Of a stretch of DNA of 64,000 bases, positions 29,808-39,749 are shown one piece after another. The position numbers were made by a program, and so were the translations under genes. The first letter of the stretch is position 1, and every line of letters starts with the position of its first letter. The stretch covers positions 4,525,951 through 4,589,950 of the forward strand of contig SDUX01000001.1 of NCBI GenBank assembly GCA_008729055.1, in the 5' to 3' direction. The notes below the pieces were generated by a model. The model saw nothing but the letters and a program-made list of their open reading frames with translations. It had not been told where the DNA came from and did not search any database. Source of the DNA: Pyropia haitanensis. Lineage: Eukaryota > Rhodophyta > Bangiophyceae > Bangiales > Bangiaceae.

Positions 29808-31676
29808 ATGGCCGACGAGGTGGCTCCCGCCGTGCCGGCGGCTACCCCGGAGGTGGACTGCTCGGAGGCCGAGCGGCCGGTGCGCGGGTTTTACCGTAGC
29901 CCGCAGGCGACCTACATGGTCGATGGTGTCGGCTTCGTGGCGGATGCGCCGTTGTTGGAGGCGGCGCGTTCCAACCGCATGTTGGCGCTGCAGCGCATCC
30001 GTGACGCGCGGTGGGCAGCGTTGCCTAAGTTCCGGGACGTGTCCGTTGGCGGGGCGTTTCACGCAGGCGAGTCCGTCTCGGATGTGCACGGGGATGCCGA
30101 CTTTGACCGACAAGGCCCGGAGCGGCAGGCGTACGAGATCCTGTCGTTGAGAAACGAGTTGTTGCCGTACGCGTCCACCGGTGCTCTGCACGTGTTTCAC
30201 CGGCGCCTTTACGCCTGGGCACTGCGGTTCCGGGTTGGGAGCACCGAGACCTTCGTGGTCGCTGCCAATAACTTTGGGCGGCTGCGTCGCTTATGGACGT
30301 GTGCGGTGTTCCTTGAATGCGACTTGGCCGATCGGCTGGACGTCCCGATCGCGGAGGATCCTGGCATGGGGGGGTACTTGACCATGCTGGCCGACGAGGC
30401 GTACCCCGGCAACCCTCCGCCTGACCTCGACTTTGGTCCGTCGTTGAGCGACCTCCCGCAGCCCTTCCGGGCGCCGACGACGTCCATTCGTTTCCGTCGG
30501 TCGAACGACCTCGCGTCGATCGAGCGTCGGGGCTTGCTGGCTCCTGCCTGGGCCTCGAGTCTGGTCCGTGCGCGACCGTTCTTCGACTTGAAGCGTTGGA
30601 TTCCGTGTCGCCCGTCCTGGTGGACCGAGTATGGTCCATTCATGGAGACGCCGGTGGCGCTGTCTTACGTTGCCACTCGGCTGACGGAGGCGGATAACGC
30701 GGCGTGGGGCATCGTTTTCGACGAGTTCTTCTGCTTCGTGCTTGCCGCGTGGGTACACTGGTTGGTCCACGACGGACTCTTTTGCCGCTTGAGTGACCAA
30801 GTGGTCGGGTAGTTGGACGGCTTGAGCGTAAGCCACCTGGCTGACGGACACGGCGGTGACGAGCGTCTGTTGACGTACCAGCGTATGCGGGAGGCGCACT
30901 CCGTCTTTCCTTGGACCACCGTGGTCGCGGACGTTCGTCGTCGTGACTACCGCACGAAGGCCGCTCTTGAGGTGTATGTCAAGCTTGACCCGTCGGCCAA
31001 GTATGGCTTTGCTCTTCGCCAGCCGTGCGGCTCGTTCGACTGGAAGTACGATGCCACTTCGGCGGAGTCGCCCGGTGTGGGCCGGTCCGTCGACCGTGGA
31101 GGTCGTGATGCGTGTCGTCGAGTGCGTGATCGCACTCGTTCGCCTTCGCCGCCGGCGGTTGGTGGGTCACGTGACCGTGCTGCTGAGCCGTCGACGTGCC
31201 GCGGTGGCGATGAGCCGATGTGGCCGTCCGACTGGGCTCGCGTGGGAGCGGTTGCCCTGTTGGGCGCGGAGCGCGTTGATGCCTTGGCTGGCCGTAGTGT
31301 GCCTCGCGGTGCGACGGCCGGTGCCTTGGCAGTTGCGTGGTCGCGCAAGAGCGTCGAGATGGAGGACGTTATCCGTCGGGTTGGTGGTATGACCGAGTCT
31401 CAGGCGGTGGAGCAGCTTCTTCTGGCCGTGTCCCGTATGGCGGACCCCTCTCGGATTCGAGACAGCGTGCTCTCTGAGCTGTGTCACGCTCCCGTGGTGG
31501 AGGCGCGGGGTGAGAGTCCTCGTCGCGTCGACGTCAGTGCCATTCTTGGCCGGCGCCGGCGGCCCGTTGTGGACGACGACGATGAGCCGGCTACTCCGGC
31601 GCCGGTTCGCCACGTGCGTTTGCGCAGTCCGTCATACGACGAGGACGCGCGTGGTCGTTACCGTCGTGGTACTTGA
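29808..31676 (+). CDS. Element D antisense gene, one frame cut by a single TAG
   Basis: ATG 29808 (context CCATTATGG) opens 334 codons to TAG 30810-30812. The same frame then runs on for 287 codons to TGA 31674-31676. Part 1 looks folded: EAARSNRMLALQRIRDARW, LYAWALRFRVGSTETFVV, PFFDLKRWIPCRPSWWTEY and a hydrophobic FDEFFCFVLAAWVHWLV. Part 2 has TKAALEVYVKLDPSAKYGFA, an Arg/Ser-rich linker and a helical segment (ESQAVEQLLLAVSRM), ending basic. No known family. The RVG..E motif recurs in the antisense protein of element C, and the LDP after the stop recurs in B. Given D's age, an open frame this long in a GC-rich, stop-poor context is suggestive rather than proof of selection. Confidence 0.55.
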
Positions 31677-32931
31677 GGGGTTGTTTGACGATGTGTCGAG
31701 TGTTGTGCCTATCAGGCCCTACCATACGTATATGCCGAGTGAGTGTTTTTTCAGGTGTAAGGGTCCTCAAACCCATACGCAGCTCCCTTTTCTTGCCCTA
31801 CAGACTCATACGTTGTCGATGAGACGGCAGCTGATCATACTTAATACCATTTCTGAGTAAGGGTTTGCTCTGCAGTGGGAGCTTTTCTCTGTGAGCCCGT
31901 TCAAGCTTTGGTGAGCCGGTCTGCCGCCCCCCCTCCCGGTACCGGAACAGAGGCGACCGGGGGAGCGTGACGTCCCGCGGCCCTCCCCCCCCCCCCCGGC
32001 CACCCCCCCCCCCACCGAGCGCTGACCGAAACAACAGCCCCCCCGCCCCCAGTCCCGTTCGGATGAACGTGAGCTGCTTCTGTCCCCCGACCCTCCCCCC
32101 CCCCCCTTGTGGCGCGCGCGGATCGCATGGGCAGCGTCGCTGCCCTTTTCGCGCCAGTGGTCGAGTGCCGCCCTGAGAGTCCAGTCACCGTACTGTCCCC
32201 CGAGACTCGCCGGCTGTCGGCTCTCAGGCAGCACGTCATCACCCCCCCCTTCAGAGCTCCTGAGAAGGGCACCAACAGCGCGCTTTTTTTCTGGCTGACA
32301 ACGGCTCTCAAGAGCGTGCTCTCCTGCAATCGTGATCACGCAGAATCCAGATCCGAACGATCGATGAGCAACTTGCACACTCGAATTTCTATGGATATGA
32401 AACACTCATACTTCTGCAGAACAAACATTTGCGCACTCGTACGCATTGCAAAAATGGGCCACAACCCTCATATTCGCTTGCGCGCATGGAGTCCAGGATC
32501 ATACTCAATCCCAAAAGTGATACCTATGACAGGGCCTGGTGCCTATTGGCGTCTTGTCTGTCTAGTTTTGTCTTGCCTTGCCGCCTGGCGTGTTTGTTTC
32601 TTGTGCGTTCGCATTGAAAGTGGAAGGCAGTCTTTGCCCATTGTGTTGACACCGAGTCGTGGTGTGATGTCGGATTCAAGAGTATATACTCGCAGCAAAG
32701 CCGTTTGGCCTTTGTAAACCAGGCGGCGTGTTCCCAGCGGGGAGTGACCAAGAGTGTGTCCGTTGGGTTGACTTGCAGGTCTGTGACCACTTGGTCGAGG
32801 GTGTGTACTAGGGGTATTTTCAGGCGTGTGCCTTTTGAGTGAGGTTGCTCAGTGGTGGTGACGCCTGTACCTGCGTGGTATACCAAGGGACCGTACCGCA
32901 GGGTGAGCTCCGGTAGCTCCCTGTGTTAGCC
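31677..32931. other. Element D convergent spacer, no gene recognised
   Basis: 1.25 kb between the antisense stop and the pol stop. It has long C-runs (31980-32110) and AT-richer sequence further right. No domain seen. Confidence 0.4.
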
Positions 32932-35922
32932 CTATATGAGGAAGGTAAAGTTACGACTTGCCGATGGCAATGTTGCCTTCATGTAGTAGACAGGGATGCT
33001 CTCCGTAATGGAGCGGTCTGCGTTGACCCATTGGACAATAGCCTGTATCACCCCCCATGCGTCGACGTAGACCGCCATGATGGTGGGGTCCCATGACTTA
33101 GTAGTCACAGTCTTGATGTCCGCAACACTTGTTGCGAGAGTTACTCGAGCCGATGTCTTTGTGGTTTTTCGCCACGTGTATCCTGGTATTTCTACCTTTT
33201 TGGAACGCAGGTGTCTTATCACCAAGTCACGTGGCAAGTTTTCCACCGGTTCCCATCTGTCATCCTTAGGGGTATAATCATACCATCGGACTTCGAATTC
33301 GTAAGAATCCCCGGACCGTCGATGGGACATGAGCTTGTCGATGACGTATTCGTCGTGGATGGTTGGCTCCGGCCGTGGTTTGTCAAACCCATCGAGAAGT
33401 GGATGTGGAGTGGACTCGTCACAGTCGTCCGGGCGCGGTGCCGCCGTGGCGTGGTCGCTGTTAATGCGCTTCTCGATACCATCGACGTCGATGACGAACG
33501 TAGACTCGTCAGCGTCGACGACGATGAATGGCCCTACGGCCTTGCTCTGCAGCTTGTTGGCTCGTTGGTAATTTGTCGTATAGACATAGTCGCCGATCTT
33601 AATCTTGCGATTGCGTTTTCCAACGTGGGCGTCGAAGTTACGCTTGTAACGTTGCTGAGGTTTGGCGAGGGCCTTGACGACGGCGGGATCTGCAACCGCA
33701 GTCGGGCCATGAACTCGCGCTTCTTCGCGAGCGGCGAGCCGTCGTTGAGGGTTCCTCGTTGGGCTACCGACGTGCCGGGTGGCAGGTTACGGACCGATAG
33801 GTTCGGGATGCGTCGTGGGATGACGAGTTCGAAGGGTGCTAGTCCAGTGGACCGGTGTGGTTGGCTGTTGTAAGCCATCGTGAGGACGGGCAGCAGCTCG
33901 TCCCAGCGCTTGGGGTCCTCGGTCACGTAGTGACGTAGTTGCGTCGCAATGGTACGATTGTACCGCTCGACTTGACCGTTGGTCTGAAGATGGTACGCGG
34001 TGGTGCGTACCGTCTCCACTCCGAGCACCTTCATCACGGCAATGAAAAAGTTCGACATGAACTGGGGTCCTTGGTCGGACAAGATCTTGTCCGGTGGGCC
34101 ATAGCAGGCTATCCAATGTTCAATAACAGCGGAGGAGACGGAGATGGCCGTGATGGTCTTGAGTGCTATGCACTTAGTTTGCTTTGCAAAGCGGTCGGTA
34201 ATGACCAAGATGAACCGGTTGCCGCTTTTGCTTGCCGGCAGGGGACCGAGGATGTCAATTGACAATTCCGTCAGCGGTTCCGACGCAGAGAACAAGGTCA
34301 GCGGCGTCGTGTGCTTACGCAACGCCAGGCGGTTCTGGGCACAAGTGGTGCAGTTGGTAATGGTGTTGTGGATATCCGATATCATGGATGGCCAGTAGAA
34401 CTTTGTTCTCATTGTGAAGTACATCTTGTTCATCGGGCACCCCGGGTGGGCGGCCGTGGTGGCCATGTGTTAGAGCTTCAAGATGACATCTTGTTGCGAC
34501 TTGGGGATGACCAGTTGGTCTCCATACGCAGTCTTGCGACGCAGCGCGTTATTGTCATCGAGGTAGAATGACTTGTGGCCTCCGTTTGCGACACTGTCGA
34601 TGATCGACTTGCAGAAATCATCCGATTGTTGTTTGTCAATGACTTCGTAGAAGTCAAGGGGTTCGGGATCCGTTGTGCCCGTGTACCTGTCCGTTTGGAC
34701 GCCGTGTGCTGTCTGGGCCACTGCTAGACATGGAATGTCATCGTTGATCGTGTCGCTCATCGCGTTGTTGTCTGCGCGAGAGAGGAAGTCTGGGAGGTGG
34801 TGACTGGCACCTGGCTTGTTCTTCAGTTCGAAGTCGAACTCAGCGAGGCGCATACGCCATCTCATCAAGCGACCGCTAGAGTCAGCGGTGCTGTATATCC
34901 AGCTCAAGCTTTGATGGTCCGATCGGATGATGAAGTGTTGTCCTTCGAGAAAAGTGCCTCAACTTGAGGACGGCCCACACTATGCCAAGGCATTCTCTCT
35001 CCGTTGTGGAGTAGTTGAGCTCTGCCGTGTTGAGGGCGCGGCTTCAGTAGCGTAGTGGCTGTGCCTTGCCATCATCGTCCGCTTGGAGCAATGTGCAGCC
35101 GAGTTGGTAAGCACTTGCGTCGACGTCAAGCGTCAGCTCGCGACCTGCCTTAGGTAAGGCTAAAATTGGTGGGTGCACCAAGGCGTCGCGCAAGTCTTCA
35201 AAGGCTGCCGTCTCCTCTGTGGAGGGTGGTGGCAGGTCCGGTGGGACGTCCTTCTTTGTCAACGCGTTGAGCGGTCTTGCCCTCTTGGTAAAGTCTACTA
35301 CGAATCGTCGATAGACGTTGCGCATGCCGAGAAAACTTTTGAGTTGAGTCTTGGTCTTGGGGAACGTCGCTTGACGCAGGGCGTCGGTGTTTTTGTTAAG
35401 AACGTGGAGCTTACCAGGTGTTATGCTGTGGCCGAGGTACTCCACCTCGTTGGAAAACCACTTGCACTTCTCAAGATTGAGAGTCACGCCAGCCTCCCGT
35501 AGTCAGGTAAGGACCTTGTCCACATCATGGATGTGTTGTTTGGCGTTTGCCGAGAATATGATAACGTCGTCTAAATAGACGAGCCAGACCTGCCAATTGA
35601 GTCCTGAGAGGATAATATCCAGGGCACGTTGGAGCGTCGCCGGGGCATTGGTCAAGCCAAGTGGCATAGTTGTCCAGTTGAAGATGCCATAGTGCGTGGT
35701 GAACGCCATCTTTTCTTGGTCCTCTTGCCGCAATGGCATTTGCCAGTACCCAGCGGTACAGTCGGGAGATGTGAAGACCTTGGCGTCTCCAAGGGAGTCG
35801 AGGCAGTCCTCCATGCGCGGGAGGGGGTACGCGTCCTTCTTAGTGATGCTGTTGAGCCGTCAATATTCGACGCAGAATCGGGCCTTCCCATTTTTCTTGG
35901 GGACGATGACGACCGGACTGGC
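32932..35922 (-). pseudogene. pol: Element D pol, RT to chromodomain, decayed
   Basis: Reads leftward from the element C insertion: RLNSITKKDAYPLPRMEDCL, the YLDDVIIFS box, RNase H (LDVDASAYQLGC), integrase zinc finger and core (SIDILGPLP, LSDQGPQF, NGQVERYNR), an SH3-like linker (IGDYVYTTNYQ), and a chromodomain (EVRWYDYTPKDDRWEPVENL) ending at 32932. In-frame TGA codons lie near 35862, 35510 and 35042. At least the first two stand where Arg is expected, fitting CGA-to-TGA change. There is a TAA near 34467 and a frame change near 33690. The coding sequence is dead. Confidence 0.85.
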
Positions 35923-36285
35923 TGTAGCACAATAGGAATCCGTCGCACATCCACTCTCAGGGAACACTCACCAAGAGGGATCGGCACCAACGTCACCGGG
36001 AGGCCAAGGTTGCTGTCCTTGGAGCGCAAGCCACGGGACCAAGATGGGAGCCCAAATGGGAGGGGTTTGTTGTTCTGCCTTGGCCGGCGGTGGATTCGCC
36101 ACCGGCCCCCTCGTTATAAACCCTCGGAGACACTACCAACTACCCTCCACCCCAAGATGCAAGTCCCTCTGGTCATACGTAACTTATAGATACCGGGACC
36201 AGTACGAACTATCAAATTGAAAGTTAAGGGTTAGACGTAGCCCCCCTGATATTAGGGTCACAATACGGACAACCATATTGCTACA
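35923..36285 (-). repeat. 3' LTR of element C
   Basis: 363 bp. Adjoined by the minus-strand polypurine tract CTAAGGGGGGGATA (36299-36286). Confidence 0.97.
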
Positions 36286-36755
36286 TATCCCCCCCTTAGA
36301 TTCGGCCCGTCCTCGGGTCGAGTTGCATTCGGGTTACCGAATGTAAGTGGGTCGCGTGACCGTTTACCAGTCGGGTGGGGCTTTGCGCCCCGTCGCGACA
36401 GACACCGCTTTTCGAGGTTGTCTGAGGGGGGGTGCCCCCCTTTGTGTGTTACACACACGATCCGTTTTCCGGATCGTTAAATTCCCGATGCGGGTTTCTG
36501 TTCACGACCCCCCTTTCCGAGGGGTGGTGCAAGCGGATCCGCCACCAGGTGCCTGGTGGTAGGGGAGCCCCTCTCGTGAGACGATTGAGTGGGTGGCGGG
36601 GGTTGCCCGCGTTCCGAGGGGGGCGGTGGGGGGTGACCCCCCTGGTTGCCCCGTGTGGGGGGGCGTGGCTCCGTTCCAGGTGCCTGGGTGGAGCGCCCTC
36701 GTAGCTCGGCTGGCGCGGGTCGTCCCGCGCTGCCGTATCGCTCGTGCTGAACTGT

Positions 36756-36768
36756 GTGGTTATAAGCG
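36756..36768 (+). promoter_or_regulatory. possible TATA box of the element C antisense gene
   Basis: GGTTATAAGCGCG lies about 110 bp before ATG 36872 on the plus strand, after a GC-rich stretch. Position fits a core promoter internal to the element. Unproven. Confidence 0.35.
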
Positions 36769-36871
36769 CGGGCGCCCGCGTTTCCCTGGCTCGTCCGCGC
36801 GAGCGTTCCTCGTACCGGGTCGAGCCGGCCTCGGCTTTTCTGCACGGGGCGCCCCTGCTACCCCGGTTACC

Positions 36872-39247
36872 ATGTCGGACCCCCAGGTACCCGGGGGCGA
36901 GGGCGCGGACGACCTCCTGCTTGAGGAGGAGGAAGAGGTGATTGTGGACGACGTTCCCGTCTCTGCCACTGCCGCCGAGTGCTTCTTAGCGAGCTCGTCG
37001 GAGGAAGAGGACGACCGGGTGACCGTTTGTGTGGCCCCGGAAGGCGCGCCGGGCGGGTTGTCGTCCGTGTGTAGCGGCACGACGGCTCCGTCGGGTGGCG
37101 GGCAACCGCGTGTCGCGGCTGCTTCTGCCCCTACTCCTCCGGCGGCCCGGATGGCTCCTGTCGCCGGTGCCGGCGCGGCTCTACCCCAAGACGGCGTCGC
37201 CGGCGTGTCGTATGGTCGTGGCGGCACCCCGGCCGGGACGGCGGGTCAAGACGGCGCGGGTGCCCGCCCGGTTGATGTATCCGCTGCGGCGGGTAGCGGG
37301 TCTACCCGTGCCGCCCTCGTGGTACCCACGTCGGGCCCGGGTGGCGGCGATGCTCTGCCCGCGGTGCCGCGGACGCTCGGTGGTCAAGAAGTCTCTACCC
37401 CGATGGCAGTGGATTCCGGGAGCTACTCCGGGCGGGTGCCCGCCCTTCTTCTTCCTCCTCGGCCCCGTGCACCTCCGGCACCGGCCCGGATGCCGGTGGG
37501 GCATCCCCCGGCGCCCTCGATTCTTCCTGGTCCTGCCCGGGTTGCCCCGTTGGGTGGCGGCGTCGCCGTGGCGGCGGGTCAACCCGCCCTGTCGATGTCC
37601 GACTTGGTGGCTCGGGTTCGAGGCCTCACTGTGCAAGAGGCAATGGAGTCCGATGGGCGGATGCGGGTGGACTTCCACCTGCCCCATCCCCGTGGAGAGT
37701 CCTCCCGGCGTGTCAAGGTGGACCCTAGTTGGGAGCGGGAGTTGATGCGGCTGGTCAACCAGCCGAACGCGGTGCGGGTGGAACACAATTGGATCCTGAG
37801 TCAACCGGACGACCGGCATGCGCAGCTCTGGCGCACCCGGGTGGGACGGGGTGAGGTCTACCTCGACCCCGCCTTCGGGGTATGCGACCTGATTGCCCCC
37901 GCGTTGCCGCGGGAGGTTGACTATCCGGCTAGTGCTCGGGGAATTGCGTCGGCGGCGGCGCCGGTTGCGTTCGGGGAGACGGTGGGCGATACCGGTCGGT
38001 ATCCCGACTTCGACTATTACTCGGGGGTACCCCCGTATCTGTCGTTGACGGCTCCCTACCCGCCTATGGCGGGGTTGAAGTCGGCGTCGAGCTGGCGACG
38101 TAACCATGGTGTCATGGCGGATGCGTTCCGCACGGATATAACGTGTGCGTTGCAGACCGGCAACGGTCGTGCGCCGGTATACACTCCCGTGCGCCCGCCG
38201 CTATGGCAGGAGGGGTGGGAACCCGCCCCTGCTTTCCGGTTTGACACCGGCTCCTGTCTCCGATACTTCGGGAGTGTGTTGGCCTCCCGGCCGGTCCACC
38301 CGTTGCAGGGTACCTTCACCCTTGAGGTTACCCTCGGGCAGGCTTTTTCCTTCTTGCTGTCCGTCCGCCGGCAGGGTCGTCTGTTTCATCTTCCGACGGG
38401 TGTCCGTCGGCACATCGCGCAGTTGGGCGTGGACCTGATAGCTGCCAAGACCGGGTTGGCTTGGGAGTTCGAAGCCCTGCTGGCTGTTCACGATGCCGTG
38501 AACTGGGCCGGGGTGTTGGCCCTTCCCCCGTACCGGGACCCGCAGGCTGGGGCTACCCCCTTGCCTCGTCACTAGTTGCGTATCCGGCGTACTCAGCCGG
38601 GTGAGCCCAGTTGCCATGGGTGGGCGTCCACCGAGGCTGTTGCTGACCTGGGTATTCCCATGGTTATCCATGACCCTCTTCAGGTCCTTGCCCCGTTGTT
38701 CGGTAACCCGATACCGGCGGCGGTTGGCCGTCGTCCCCGAGAGTGGGGCTCTGCGGGTGGGGAGCGTGAGGTGTCCCGTCGTCGGGCGGAGTACCGCCGG
38801 GGTTACGGGGGAGCCCCTTCGGTAGGGTCCTACCGGGCCTCGTATCAGGTGCCACCGGCTCCGGTGGTAGCCGTGTCGGCTCCTGTAGCTCCTCTGGCCG
38901 CGCCAGTGTCGCCACCCGTCCCTGTCATGCCTGACGGGGGTCCCCGTCTCTGGTATGAGGGCGTTGACGCCCTTGTTACCCGCGCCATGCGGGAGGGTCT
39001 CTCTGTTAGCTGGGAGGATATCCCCCCCGGTGCTGCGCTGGTTGGGTCAGCGCGTTGCTTCGGTGGTGTGATTGACCGCCTCCAGACAGCTCTGGAGGAC
39101 GTGGAGGCTGGCCGTAGCATCCTCGTCCAGCTATGCACTGAGGTAACTCGGGTAAATGACCGTCGTGAGATTGCCGACCGGTGGAGCGCGGAGGTATACG
39201 CGCTTACGCGTGAGTGGCCTCCCTCAGGCAGTGGGTCTACCCACTGA
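36872..39247 (+). CDS. Element C antisense gene, one frame cut by a single TAG
   Basis: ATG 36872 (GTTACCATGT) starts an acidic N terminus (EEEEEVIVDD), then a Pro/Ala-rich tract. A folded-looking region follows (LVARVRGLTVQEAMESDGRM, RHAQLWRTRVGRGEVYLDP, YTPVRPPLWQEGW), up to TAG 38573-38575, 567 codons. The same frame continues directly: IPMVIHDPLQVLAPLFG, an Arg-rich segment, a Pro/Val linker and a helical end (LQTALEDVEAGRSI, LCTEVTRVND), stopping at 39245-39247. No known domain or signal peptide. The frame is open upstream to 36593, but the ATG at 36872 is the better start. The element is young (LTRs 2 of 363 different), so a chance nonsense mutation at the same place as in B and D would be a coincidence. 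Confidence 0.65.
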
Positions 39248-39749
39248 GGAGTGCTGTTGTTTGTGAGCGAGAGGGCCCCGGTAACCCTTACGGTGGCCGG
39301 GTAGTAGTGAGTATAAACTCATCCCCTTTCGTGGCATTGCTTGCCTCTGTTTGCTGTCCTGATGAGTACCCCTTTTGGCTCAGTGGTGCCTTGCCTCCCG
39401 TCCAACTTCTTCCAGTTGGTTCATGCTCGGGGAGGTCATCCTTCCTCACTTTGTGTCTTGCCTTGGGGAGGTCATCCTCCCTTGTAAGCCCCCTAGTTAC
39501 TTTGATATTATCGGAGTTAGCCCCTACCTTTAAGTTAACTTTTTAAGGTTCCGGTTCTACTTAGTTACCTAAGCTTGGCTCTACTTAGTTACTTAAGCTT
39601 GGTTGGACTTAGAAACCTAAGTCTGGTTCGACTTAGAAACCTAAGCTTGGCTCGACTTAGAAACCTAAGCTTGCCGTAACCATGTGACACCCTACTGAGT
39701 AGGTATAAGCCTCACCCCCCAACAGCCGAAGTCGGTGTCGGTTGGGTTG
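39248..39749. other. convergent spacer of element C
   Basis: Separates the stops of the antisense gene (39247) and pol (39750). AT-richer than its surroundings. Contains the 24-bp array and probably both polyadenylation regions. Confidence 0.5.
39553..39672. repeat. five 24-bp units with hairpin-forming cores
   Basis: Five exact-length units (39553, 39577, 39601, 39625, 39649), each with ACTTAG, four bases, then CTAAG or TTAAG, ending AGCTT in four of the five. Each can fold on itself through CTTAG/CTAAG. It is placed between convergent 3' ends, which suggests transcript end formation or insulation. Confidence 0.9.

Noticed and set aside
36100..36125. TATA box on the plus strand of the C LTR as an antisense LTR promoter
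   Set aside because: GGTTTATAACGAG reads as TATA-like on both strands, so it gives no direction.
39553..39672. CRISPR-like array
   Set aside because: Units are contiguous with no spacers, and the genome is eukaryotic.
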